Source of the DNA: Candidatus Rifleibacteriota bacterium
Lineage (GTDB): Bacteria > Riflebacteria > Ozemobacteria > Ozemobacterales > Ozemobacteraceae
Reading direction: 5' to 3'
Assembly: GCA_029560455.1 (NCBI GenBank)
Contig: JAKQKW010000023.1
Coordinates: forward strand, 1-19,584
DNA length: 19,584 bases
Part shown: piece by piece, positions 1 through 7,143 of the stretch
How positions within the stretch are numbered: position 1 is the first letter of the stretch
Layout: each line of letters begins with the position of its first letter
Made by a program: the position numbers and the translations under genes
Notes under the pieces: model-generated
Told to the model about the DNA's origin: nothing
Databases searched by the model: none
Seen by the model: only the letters and a program-made list of their open reading frames with translations

Positions 1-1622
1 GCAAGCGTCTTGGTGCGGTTCTTGTTGAAATGCACCTGGTCACCGAACAGGATATCGTTCAGATCCTGTCGAAACAGCTGCGCATCCCATTTATTGATCT
101 TTCTAACTACCTGATCGACCCGGTTATCGCAAAACTGGTGCCTGAGCATATTGCCAAACGTCACATGCTGATTCCGATCAACAAGGTCGGCAATAAGCTT
201 ACCGTTGCCATGGTCGATCCGCTCAACATTATCGCAATCGACGATATTCAGCTGATGACCGGCCTGATGGTAAAACCGGTCGTCGCGACCCATACCGACA
301 TCAACAAAGCCCTCCAGGATGCCTACGGTGCCGTCGCCCAGCAGGACAAACTGATGGATGACCTTGAAGACATCGGGCACACCGACGATGAAGACCTAGA
401 CGGCCTCGGCGAACTCGGTGAAAACGACGCGCCGATTATCCGTCTGTGCAACCTGGTCATTTCACAGGCGGTTCAGAACGGGGTTTCAGATATTCACATC
501 GAACCGTTCGAAAAGGAACTGCGCATCAGATACCGCCAGGACGGTATGATGTTCACTGCCATGAACCCACCGAAAAAGGCTACCGCAGCCATCACTTCGC
601 GTATCAAGATCATGTCGTCATTGAACATCGCAGAAAAGCGTCTGCCACAGGACGGCCGTATCAAGATCAAAGTCGCCAACCGCATGATCGACCTGCGCGT
701 TTCGGTTCTGCCGGTTATCTGGGGCGAAAAGATCGTTATGCGTATTCTTGACCAGACATCGCTGAAGGTCAACCTTGAAGACCTCGGTTTTGAGCCCAAG
801 ACCCTCGAACGCTTCAAGGGAGGTATCGCCTCGCCATACGGGATCATTCTGGTTACCGGCCCCACAGGCTCGGGCAAAACCACAACCCTTTATTCGGCCC
901 TGACCTCGGTCAACTCGATCGACACCAACGTCATGACTGCCGAAGACCCTGTTGAATACATGCTGCACGGTGTCAACCAGGTACAGTGCAAACCCGAAAT
1001 CGGACTGACATTCGCCGCCGCCCTGCGCTCTTTCCTGCGCCAGGATCCGGATGTAATCATGGTCGGCGAAATCCGCGACTTTGAAACGGCAGAAATCGCC
1101 ATCAAGGCGTCGATGACCGGCCACCTGGTTCTCTCAACCCTGCACACCAACGACGCCCCCGGCACCATTGGCCGTATCGTCAACATGGGTATCGAACCCT
1201 TCATGGTTACCACCTCGGTAATTCTGGTTCAGGCCCAGCGTCTTGTGCGTAAAATCTGCAAGGACTGTAAATTTGAAATCAAGCCGAGAGCTGAACAGAT
1301 CAGCCAGTTCGGTATTACCCCCGAACTGTTGCGCCGCCTTGACCTGCCACACATCAACGAAAAGAACATGATGTTCTACAAAGGTAAAGGCTGCGAATCG
1401 TGCAACAACTCGGGCAGCCGCGGCCGTATCGGCGTATACGAAGTAATGATGATGTCTGAACGCCTCAGAGACATCATTCTCAACGGCGGCTCGACCGATG
1501 ACATCAGACGCCAGGCCATTGAAGAAGGCATGTTGTCACTGCGAGAATCGGCTCTGCGCAAAGCTCTCACCGGCATGACTTCACTTGAAGAAGTAGTTCG
1601 CGTCACCATGGGTGAGCACTGA
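1..1622 (+). CDS. pilB: Type IV pilus assembly ATPase PilB (GspE family), 5' end outside window
   Basis: Hexameric cytoplasmic ATPase that powers pilus extension. The first ATG is at 30, but the frame is open back to base 3 and encodes KRLGAVLVE, the usual N-terminal T2SSE domain text just before MHLVTEQDI. The real start is therefore outside the window. In order the protein has the N-terminal T2SSE domain, an acidic linker (about 345-420), and the ATPase core. Walker A GPTGSGKT is at 858-881. The Walker B/Asp region DPDVIMVGEIRD and the His box GHLVLSTLHT follow. A tetracysteine zinc site consists of CKDC near 1257 and CESC near 1392, which is typical of PilB/GspE and absent from PilT. The TGA stop is 37 bases before pilT. 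PilB rather than GspE is preferred because pilT follows directly. Confidence 0.95.
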   Translation, partial: KRLGAVLVEMHLVTEQDIVQILSKQLRIPFIDLSNYLIDPVIAKLVPEHIAKRHMLIPINKVGNKLTVAMVDPLNIIAIDDIQLMTGLMVKPVVATHTDINKALQDAYGAVAQQDKLMDDLEDIGHTDDEDLDGLGELGENDAPIIRLCNLVISQAVQNGVSDIHIEPFEKELRIRYRQDGMMFTAMNPPKKATAAITSRIKIMSSLNIAEKRLPQDGRIKIKVANRMIDLRVSVLPVIWGEKIVMRILDQTSLKVNLEDLGFEPKTLERFKGGIASPYGIILVTGPTGSGKTTTLYSALTSVNSIDTNVMTAEDPVEYMLHGVNQVQCKPEIGLTFAAALRSFLRQDPDVIMVGEIRDFETAEIAIKASMTGHLVLSTLHTNDAPGTIGRIVNMGIEPFMVTTSVILVQAQRLVRKICKDCKFEIKPRAEQISQFGITPELLRRLDLPHINEKNMMFYKGKGCESCNNSGSRGRIGVYEVMMMSERLRDIILNGGSTDDIRRQAIEEGMLSLRESALRKALTGMTSLEEVVRVTMGEH

Positions 1623-1659
1623 TAAATAAACAACAGACAATTAACTAAGGAGTGCGGCG

Positions 1660-2721
1660 ATGTTTGTCCTGAACGATCTGCTGAATCTGGTCATTGAAAA
1701 TGGCGCATCCGACCTTCATATTACGGTAGGCACCCCGCCGGTAATCCGTGTTGACGGCGAACTGATACAGACCGACCTTGATGTTCTCACCCCCATGGAC
1801 ACAAGATCGCTGATCTATAACATGCTCACTGCCGAACAGCAGAAAGAATTCGAGGAAAACTTCGAGCTCGACCTTTCTTACTCCGTTCATGGCTTTGGCC
1901 GCTTCCGCGTTAACGTTTACAAACAGAGGGGCTGCATCGGCGCAGCCTTCCGAATTATTCCGACCAAGATTCCGACGCTCGAAGAACTTCGCCTGCCCGA
2001 GAAACTCCGCGACTTTACCCGCATGCGCAAGGGCCTGGTTCTGTTCACCGGCCCCACCGGTTCAGGGAAATCGACCTCGCTGGCATGTCTGATCAACATT
2101 ATCAACGAAACCAGACGCTGCCACATCATGACTATCGAAGACCCGATCGAATATCTGCATTATCACAAGCGCTCGGTCGTCAACCAGCGTGAACTGCACA
2201 TCGACACCAAATCGTTCGATGAAGCCCTCAGACGTGTTCTCCGCGAAGACCCCGACGTCATTCTCGTCGGCGAAATGCGCGACCTTGAAACGGTCTCGGC
2301 TGCCTGCACCATGGCTGAAACCGGCCATCTGGTTTTCGGCACCCTGCACACCACCGACGCCGCCCAGACGATAAACCGCATTATCGACATGTTTCCACCG
2401 CACCAGCAGGGCCAGATCCGTTCGCAGCTCTCCTTCGTTCTGCGTGCCGTCGTCGCCCAGCAGCTGCTACCGGTCGCCAGTGGCAAAGGCCGCGTTGTCT
2501 GCAACGAAATTCTCGTTGGCAACCCCGCAGTCGCCAACTGTATCCGCGAACAGAAAATCTCCGGTCTCTATACAGTAATGCAGACCAGCCACGAAGAAGG
2601 CATGCTGACTTTCGAAATGTCGTTGCGCGACCTGTATCTGCGCGGTGACATCACCCTCGAAGAAGCCATGGTACATACCATGCACCCGAAGGAACTCGAA
2701 AGAATGCTCAAGAGCGCCTGA
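1660..2721 (+). CDS. pilT: Type IV pilus retraction ATPase PilT
   Basis: Cytoplasmic hexameric ATPase that depolymerises pili for twitching motility. The 353 aa are the normal PilT length. The N-terminal PAS-like domain begins with the family signature SDLHITVGTPPVIRVDGEL. Walker A GPTGSGKS is at residues 131-138. The Walker B region DPDVILVGEMRDLET and the His box GHLVFGTLHTTDA follow. The C-terminal part has CIREQK...MQTS, corresponding to the AIRNLIRE region needed for retraction. There are no zinc-site cysteine pairs, separating it from PilB. The ATG has a good Shine-Dalgarno AAGGAG at 1647-1652, seven bases upstream. It is co-directional with pilB. The next gene starts six bases after its stop, and pilC is not found where it commonly lies. 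Confidence 0.96.
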   Translation: MFVLNDLLNLVIENGASDLHITVGTPPVIRVDGELIQTDLDVLTPMDTRSLIYNMLTAEQQKEFEENFELDLSYSVHGFGRFRVNVYKQRGCIGAAFRIIPTKIPTLEELRLPEKLRDFTRMRKGLVLFTGPTGSGKSTSLACLINIINETRRCHIMTIEDPIEYLHYHKRSVVNQRELHIDTKSFDEALRRVLREDPDVILVGEMRDLETVSAACTMAETGHLVFGTLHTTDAAQTINRIIDMFPPHQQGQIRSQLSFVLRAVVAQQLLPVASGKGRVVCNEILVGNPAVANCIREQKISGLYTVMQTSHEEGMLTFEMSLRDLYLRGDITLEEAMVHTMHPKELERMLKSA

Positions 2722-2726
2722 GTGCT

Positions 2727-3428
2727 TTGTCAGACTTTGAACTGCTCTACGCTCTGCTTGATAACGGCACACTGACCTTCGGATTTGCCGTTTTCTGCCT
2801 GCTGTTTACTCTCACACACCTCGCCTTCAGACACCGGCTGCAGAATAAATCTCTGCAGCCGCTTTTTCGCCTTGCGGTTGTTGCGGTGTTTCTGACGTCA
2901 GCCTTCTCTTTCTGGCCATTTTACAAGAGCCGCGTCTGGCAGACACTTGCCGAAAAGCTTTCTGAAAGGCCATTTGCCTCAGAGGCTCAGCTGCAGCAGG
3001 CAGCCGAATATTATCACAGATCTCTTAAAACCGGCTGGTGGAGTATCAGCCTGCTGCGCAACTATGCCAGCTGCCTTGTCAGAAGTGGTCGCGGCGCCTA
3101 CGCTGTTTCAATCCTCAAATCAGGGCCATGGTCAGAAAAAGAGCACCCCGGGCTTCTTGTACCAACCGCCAGGGCCTTTCTGGCAGATGGCCGCAACGAT
3201 GCCGCGATCGAAACTGCCCGCAGGGCGCTGCAGCTCAGCGATGAATTTGAAAGATTCTGGGCCATACGCACCGCCGCCGAAGCTTATATTGCCGACAACC
3301 GGCACGAGCAGGCAGCACAGTTTCTTGAAAGCTGCCTCGACACCGTCAGAGACGAGTCTACCCGGCAGATGCTGCAGAAAAAAGCCGGAGATATTCGCCA
3401 GGGCAAAAACTGGCTGGAGAACCAATGA
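2727..3428 (+). CDS. Two-TM membrane protein with TPR-like helical C-terminus, function unknown
   Basis: Not recognised as a named family. The 233-residue protein has two hydrophobic segments, about residues 17-34 (FGFAVFCLLFTLTHLAF) and 48-65 (LAVVAVFLTSAFSFWPFY). An alpha-helical domain follows with TPR-like spacing, for example NDAAIETARRALQL and HEQAAQFLESCLDTV. A role as a membrane-attached scaffold is inferred. The start is TTG at 2727 just after the pilT stop. There is no early in-frame ATG and only a weak Shine-Dalgarno inside the end of pilT, so translational coupling to pilT is likely. Its last bases overlap the next gene as ATGA, which also couples it to the PAP2 gene. Confidence 0.75.
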   Translation: MSDFELLYALLDNGTLTFGFAVFCLLFTLTHLAFRHRLQNKSLQPLFRLAVVAVFLTSAFSFWPFYKSRVWQTLAEKLSERPFASEAQLQQAAEYYHRSLKTGWWSISLLRNYASCLVRSGRGAYAVSILKSGPWSEKEHPGLLVPTARAFLADGRNDAAIETARRALQLSDEFERFWAIRTAAEAYIADNRHEQAAQFLESCLDTVRDESTRQMLQKKAGDIRQGKNWLENQ

Positions 3429-4405
3429 TACAGTCATCTGCAAAACCCGCCATAAGACTGCTTCGCCTGTTTCGCCCTGAAGAAATCGTCTATCTGTCAT
3501 TTTTCGCCATTCTTGCGGTTATCTCGCTTATTGAAGGCGAATCACACATCCATCTCGCTCAGGATCGTCTGGGTTATACATTCCTCGCGATTGGCACAGC
3601 AATCATAACTTTCAGACTCAACCGCCTTCTTTATCGCAGCCAGGGAATACCCTGGCCTGAACTGCGTCTGGAGGCATGGCAGAGTTTTCAGCTTATCCGC
3701 GACATTTTCAGCGTTCTGATGTGCTGGGCAATGTATGCCAGCATCAAGTCGATCATGCCGGAGTCGGCATTGCTCGATGACTGGCTGATAAAGGCCGATC
3801 GTCTGATTTTTGGTTTCGACCCGGTGGTTGCGCTCGAAAAATTCATCAGACCATGGCTTACAGATTTTATGGTCTTCAATTACGTCATGCTTTTTGCCTA
3901 TATTCCCGGGGTCTTTTTCGCTCTTACCTGGAAAAACTGCCGGCGCGGCCTGCGTGATTTTATGCTGGGCCTCATTCTCGCTTCGTTCTTTGGTTATCTT
4001 GGCTACCTTGCCGTTCCTGCCATCGGCCCGCAGCATACCCAGGCCCATCTGTTCACCGTCGATCTCTGGCAGCGCGAAACAAGAGTCATGGCTCAGGACG
4101 CTCTCGAACTGCTGATCAATCTCAACCGCATCAAACGCGACTGTTTTCCGTCGATGCACGTCTGCCTGGCCTGCATCTGCCTGTTCTACGCATGGCGATG
4201 GGCCAGAGCCCTTGTATGGCTGCTGCTGCCGGCAACCCTCTGCCTGATCTTTTCAACCTTTTACCTGCGTTACCATTACGTGGTGGACGCTGTTGCAGGA
4301 ATCGCTCTCGCCCTGGTGGTTTTTGCCTGCACCCCCGGGTTGCTTCGCCTGTGGGAAACCAATATCGGCCCTCTTGAAACCGAAAAAGTCGAGAGCAGTT
4401 CGTGA
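3425..4405 (+). CDS. PAP2 / AUR1-like membrane phosphatase or phosphotransferase
   Basis: Polytopic inner-membrane protein of 326 aa with about six or more hydrophobic helices. The PAP2-superfamily active-site text is clear. FPSMH (residues 241-245, H245) corresponds to the PSGH motif. RYHYVVD (R282, H284, D288) corresponds to the SRxxxxxHxxxD motif. The FPSMH plus RYHYVVDAVAG arrangement is closest to the PAP2_3/AUR1-like group, which handles lipid-phosphate headgroups such as phosphoinositol transfer or polyprenyl/lipid phosphate removal. The substrate cannot be told from sequence. The ATG overlaps the previous stop (ATGA), and its own stop overlaps the GTG of the next gene (GTGA). The placement suggests it supplies or recycles a lipid-phosphate for the two sulfatase-fold enzymes downstream, which is inference. 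Confidence 0.85.
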   Translation: MIQSSAKPAIRLLRLFRPEEIVYLSFFAILAVISLIEGESHIHLAQDRLGYTFLAIGTAIITFRLNRLLYRSQGIPWPELRLEAWQSFQLIRDIFSVLMCWAMYASIKSIMPESALLDDWLIKADRLIFGFDPVVALEKFIRPWLTDFMVFNYVMLFAYIPGVFFALTWKNCRRGLRDFMLGLILASFFGYLGYLAVPAIGPQHTQAHLFTVDLWQRETRVMAQDALELLINLNRIKRDCFPSMHVCLACICLFYAWRWARALVWLLLPATLCLIFSTFYLRYHYVVDAVAGIALALVVFACTPGLLRLWETNIGPLETEKVESSS

Positions 4406-7038
4406 GCCTCATATTCAGGCTTCTGCCGACCCTCTTTCTGATCAGGTTTTTGCAGGTCATTCTCAATTTTCCGGTTGAATTCGGCGGGCTGTTCAGACCT
4501 GAACCATTTTCATCAGCCTTCGCGCAGCCATTAATACTGCTTTCAGCAGTATTAATAATGGTCAGCACCGCTGCAGTAATGCAAAGGGCCGATCGGCCGA
4601 TGCAAAAGGGCCTTGCCGGCTTTCTGGCATTCAATTATTTTCTCATTGCCCTTTTTCACAACAAAGTAGGCCAGCGCAGTTTCATCTGCGAAATCATCGA
4701 TAGTAACCTGCAATTCGACGAACTTTCAGGGCTGTATGCCATGGACTTCTTTTTTCAGGAGCCATATTATTTCTGGGGCATGCTCTGGACAGCAGTCAGT
4801 GCGTATCTTCTCAACCGTAAAAACCGCCTGCATCTTCTGCCTCTCTGTATTATTCCGGTGTTTTTGCCTATCAGACTGAGTGATGATGTTTTTCCGGCCA
4901 TTGCCGGCCTGGCGATCGCGACTGCCACTTTAACAGGTGTTTTCTTCCACAAAAGACAATCTGCCACCGGAATTCTTTATTTCTGGTATGGCGGGCTGCT
5001 GCTGATTTTTGCCTGGATGAACGGCAATGCAGCCATTTATCGCAACTCATGGCTCTCGGCACTGATTCTTTCTGCAATTGTCTGGGTACCGGGCATCGCC
5101 GCGGCAGAAATTCTGAAGCGTAAAAACAGTGAAGCTGCAGCCTCAAGCTGGCTGATTCCGGCTATCAGCAGCATTACCTGGCTGGTTACCCTGACACATG
5201 TACCTCTTGGTCGCAACCTTTTCAACCTCTGGTTCAGCGTCTTTTCTCTGCAGTTTGCCGCCTGGTCGACGGTTGCCGTCGCAATAACCGCAGCGGCTGT
5301 TTTTTTCGTCAACCGTATAAAAAAAACAGCTGCCCGACTGACTTTTACAGCACTGGCAACCATACTGTCGTTCTACTACATTCTCGACTGTCTGGCTACC
5401 TTTAAAACCGGGCTGCGCCTTGATTTAGATACAATTTCGTGGGTTACCGGCCTCAACAGCATAACCAGTCTTGCCAGCACCATCGCATCACTTAACCCGA
5501 TAAAGACAATATTGCCACCCCTTGTACTGTGTCTCGGCATTTTTCTGGCCGCCAGACGCATGCCCTGCCTGCAACCGCATTCGGACTCTTATAGAGCAAT
5601 GCTTACCGTTGCACTTTCAGCCGCCATTTTTTATCAGTTGTTTACCGGTATGCCAACCGGTTTGTTCAGAGACCCATTACTCAACCTGCTTGCGTCAGTA
5701 CAGACCAGGGTACTTTTACATGATGAAGCCAGCAGCCTGGAAGAAATTTCGGCCCGATTTGCGGCACTTGACGTTAAGCTCACCTGCTCACAGACACCTT
5801 CTGAAGTCAACAAAACAAAGCACAATCTGATTCTGGTCATGCTCGAGTCGACAACCAGCCAATATGTATCGCTGTTTGGGCACCCGGAAACAACCTGGCC
5901 GCGACTCGAAAAATACCGCGACCGCATGGAAATTTTTCCCTTTTTCTTCTCATGTTTTCCAGAGTCTTCAAATGCTGATTTTTGCGTCATGTCAGGGTTA
6001 TACCCGCCGGATTTTCTGCTTTTGCGCCAGAACCCGGCAATCCCTGTCAGACTTCTCCCCGATTACCTTAAAGCAGCAGGCTATGACTGCAGCCTTTTCT
6101 TTTCAGGGTTTCTTGGCGACACCGGTCTTTCTGCCTTCTACCGGGCACGCGGCTTCGACCGCATATACGACGCAGGCAACATGCCCGAAGCCGGAAGGAA
6201 CGAAAGCTGGCTCTGGGGCGTCAAGGAAGAACACGTTGTCACTCAGATCAAAAAACTGCTCGAAAAGCTTACCCAAAAACCGGATCAGCCCTTCTTCATC
6301 TATTACCGGATGCTTTTTCCGCACGCCCCTTTTCAAAGTATATCCGAGACCCCTCCAACCTTCAGCGAAGAAGGACACCAGCATGGCAACCTCGTTGGCA
6401 GATTCAAAAACTGCCTGCTTTACCAGGATGCTCAGATCACCACTCTGCTCGAACACCTCGATAAGTCCGGCATTGCCAGCTCAACTGTTGTCATGCTGGT
6501 TGCCGACCATGGCACCATGCTCGGAGAAGCCGGCCGTCTCGGTCACGGCTGGAACCTTGCCCCCCTGCTGACCAATGTACCGATGGTCATTATCTGGCCA
6601 AAAGCAGGTGGCTTCAAAGAAAACCCATCGCTCTGCTCGCAGGTTGATGTTCTACCGACAGCCCTTGCCATTACCGGCAACACCCCGGAAGAATCTTTTT
6701 TCTGTCAGGGAAAAAATCTCTTTGCCGTTAAAAATACTGAAGGAGACGAGAGTTCACGCATTTATCTTTCGTCGATGAGTCAGCTGGCAATAGTTGAAAA
6801 CAACTTTTACCACCTTATCAGAGACAAAGACGCCGGGCCGGTTGAAACCTTCAAAATCCTCAGAGATAGCGCAAAAATAGAATTCAATCCTGCTCGCGTC
6901 GAGGCATCTGACAGCCTGGCAAAAAGCCAGGCGGCAAAAAGCTTTGTTACTCTGCAGACAACCTTTCTCAAGCATGCTGGTTACTACCAGCAGGAATTGA
7001 AAAAAGCGCAGAGCAGACTAACACCTGCACGGAAATGA
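4402..7038 (+). CDS. Polytopic LTA-synthase-like / sulfatase-fold membrane transferase, copy 1
   Basis: 878 aa. The N-terminal ~460 residues are many hydrophobic helices (about eleven). A C-terminal alkaline-phosphatase/sulfatase-superfamily domain starts near MLEST (480-484, metal ligand E482). The expected nucleophile region is ESSNADF (521-527). S522 aligns by eye with the catalytic Thr of LtaS (KTSDSEF), so a Ser nucleophile is likely. The metal motif DHG is at 702-704, followed by LGHGW. There is no CxPxR sulfatase signature, so a formylglycine sulfatase is unlikely. Known relatives (LtaS, MdoB/OpgB, EptA/PptA) move phosphoglycerol or phosphoethanolamine from phospholipids onto polymers or proteins outside the membrane. 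The substrate here is unknown. The membrane part is longer than the five TM helices of LtaS. The GTG start overlaps the previous stop. Confidence 0.88.
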   Translation: MSLIFRLLPTLFLIRFLQVILNFPVEFGGLFRPEPFSSAFAQPLILLSAVLIMVSTAAVMQRADRPMQKGLAGFLAFNYFLIALFHNKVGQRSFICEIIDSNLQFDELSGLYAMDFFFQEPYYFWGMLWTAVSAYLLNRKNRLHLLPLCIIPVFLPIRLSDDVFPAIAGLAIATATLTGVFFHKRQSATGILYFWYGGLLLIFAWMNGNAAIYRNSWLSALILSAIVWVPGIAAAEILKRKNSEAAASSWLIPAISSITWLVTLTHVPLGRNLFNLWFSVFSLQFAAWSTVAVAITAAAVFFVNRIKKTAARLTFTALATILSFYYILDCLATFKTGLRLDLDTISWVTGLNSITSLASTIASLNPIKTILPPLVLCLGIFLAARRMPCLQPHSDSYRAMLTVALSAAIFYQLFTGMPTGLFRDPLLNLLASVQTRVLLHDEASSLEEISARFAALDVKLTCSQTPSEVNKTKHNLILVMLESTTSQYVSLFGHPETTWPRLEKYRDRMEIFPFFFSCFPESSNADFCVMSGLYPPDFLLLRQNPAIPVRLLPDYLKAAGYDCSLFFSGFLGDTGLSAFYRARGFDRIYDAGNMPEAGRNESWLWGVKEEHVVTQIKKLLEKLTQKPDQPFFIYYRMLFPHAPFQSISETPPTFSEEGHQHGNLVGRFKNCLLYQDAQITTLLEHLDKSGIASSTVVMLVADHGTMLGEAGRLGHGWNLAPLLTNVPMVIIWPKAGGFKENPSLCSQVDVLPTALAITGNTPEESFFCQGKNLFAVKNTEGDESSRIYLSSMSQLAIVENNFYHLIRDKDAGPVETFKILRDSAKIEFNPARVEASDSLAKSQAAKSFVTLQTTFLKHAGYYQQELKKAQSRLTPARK
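4530..4556 (+). repeat. Perfect 12-bp inverted repeat inside a CDS
   Basis: Bases 4530-4541 and 4545-4556 are perfect reverse complements around a three-base loop (TTC). The hairpin lies about 130 bases after the GTG of the first LTA-synthase-like gene and codes for part of a membrane helix (LILLSAVLI). There is no T-tract after it, so it is not an intrinsic terminator. It could pause the ribosome or RNA polymerase, or be chance. Confidence 0.6.
5296..5330 (+). repeat. 11-bp inverted repeat with T7 and A8 homopolymer arms
   Basis: GCTG plus seven T (5296-5306) pairs with seven of the eight A plus CAGC (ending 5330) across a 13-base loop. It lies inside the membrane-domain coding part of LTA-synthase-like copy 1. 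The eight-A run at 5319-5326 is the longest A homopolymer noticed in a coding part of the window. Confidence 0.45.
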
Positions 7039-7052
7039 CGGATATAAAATTT

Positions 7053-7081
7053 GTCATTCCGGGCGTAGACACGGAATCCGG
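7053..7081. repeat. Short dispersed-repeat-like element (GTCATTCCGG...CGGAATCCGG)
   Basis: The 105-base gap between the two paralogous enzyme genes holds GTCATTCCGGGCGTAG followed by ACACGGAATCCGG. ATTCCG (7056-7061) and CGGAAT (7072-7077) form a 6-bp stem with a 10-base loop. The text resembles the small palindromic repeats of type GTCATTCC...GGAATCC that are scattered in intergenic spacers of many bacterial genomes. Only one copy is in this window, so repeat status rests on resemblance. The rest of the gap shows no gene. Confidence 0.4.
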
Positions 7082-7143
7082 AAGTTTTATGCGATTGCCC
7101 GGCACTGGCCTCGATGCGTTTGCTCTGACGATGGTTTCATGGT

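Noticed and set aside
30..32. ATG at 30 as the start of pilB
   Set aside because: The frame is open to base 3 and the residues before it fit the conserved N-terminal T2SSE domain, so the gene begins outside the window.
618..1124. 168-aa open frame antisense to pilB
   Set aside because: Shadow of a highly conserved gene, with no recognisable domain.
5980..5990. Cys next to ESSNADF as a formylglycine sulfatase site
   Set aside because: There is no CxPxR or SxPxR signature, and the second paralogue has Ala at this place. The LtaS-like Ser/Thr site fits better.
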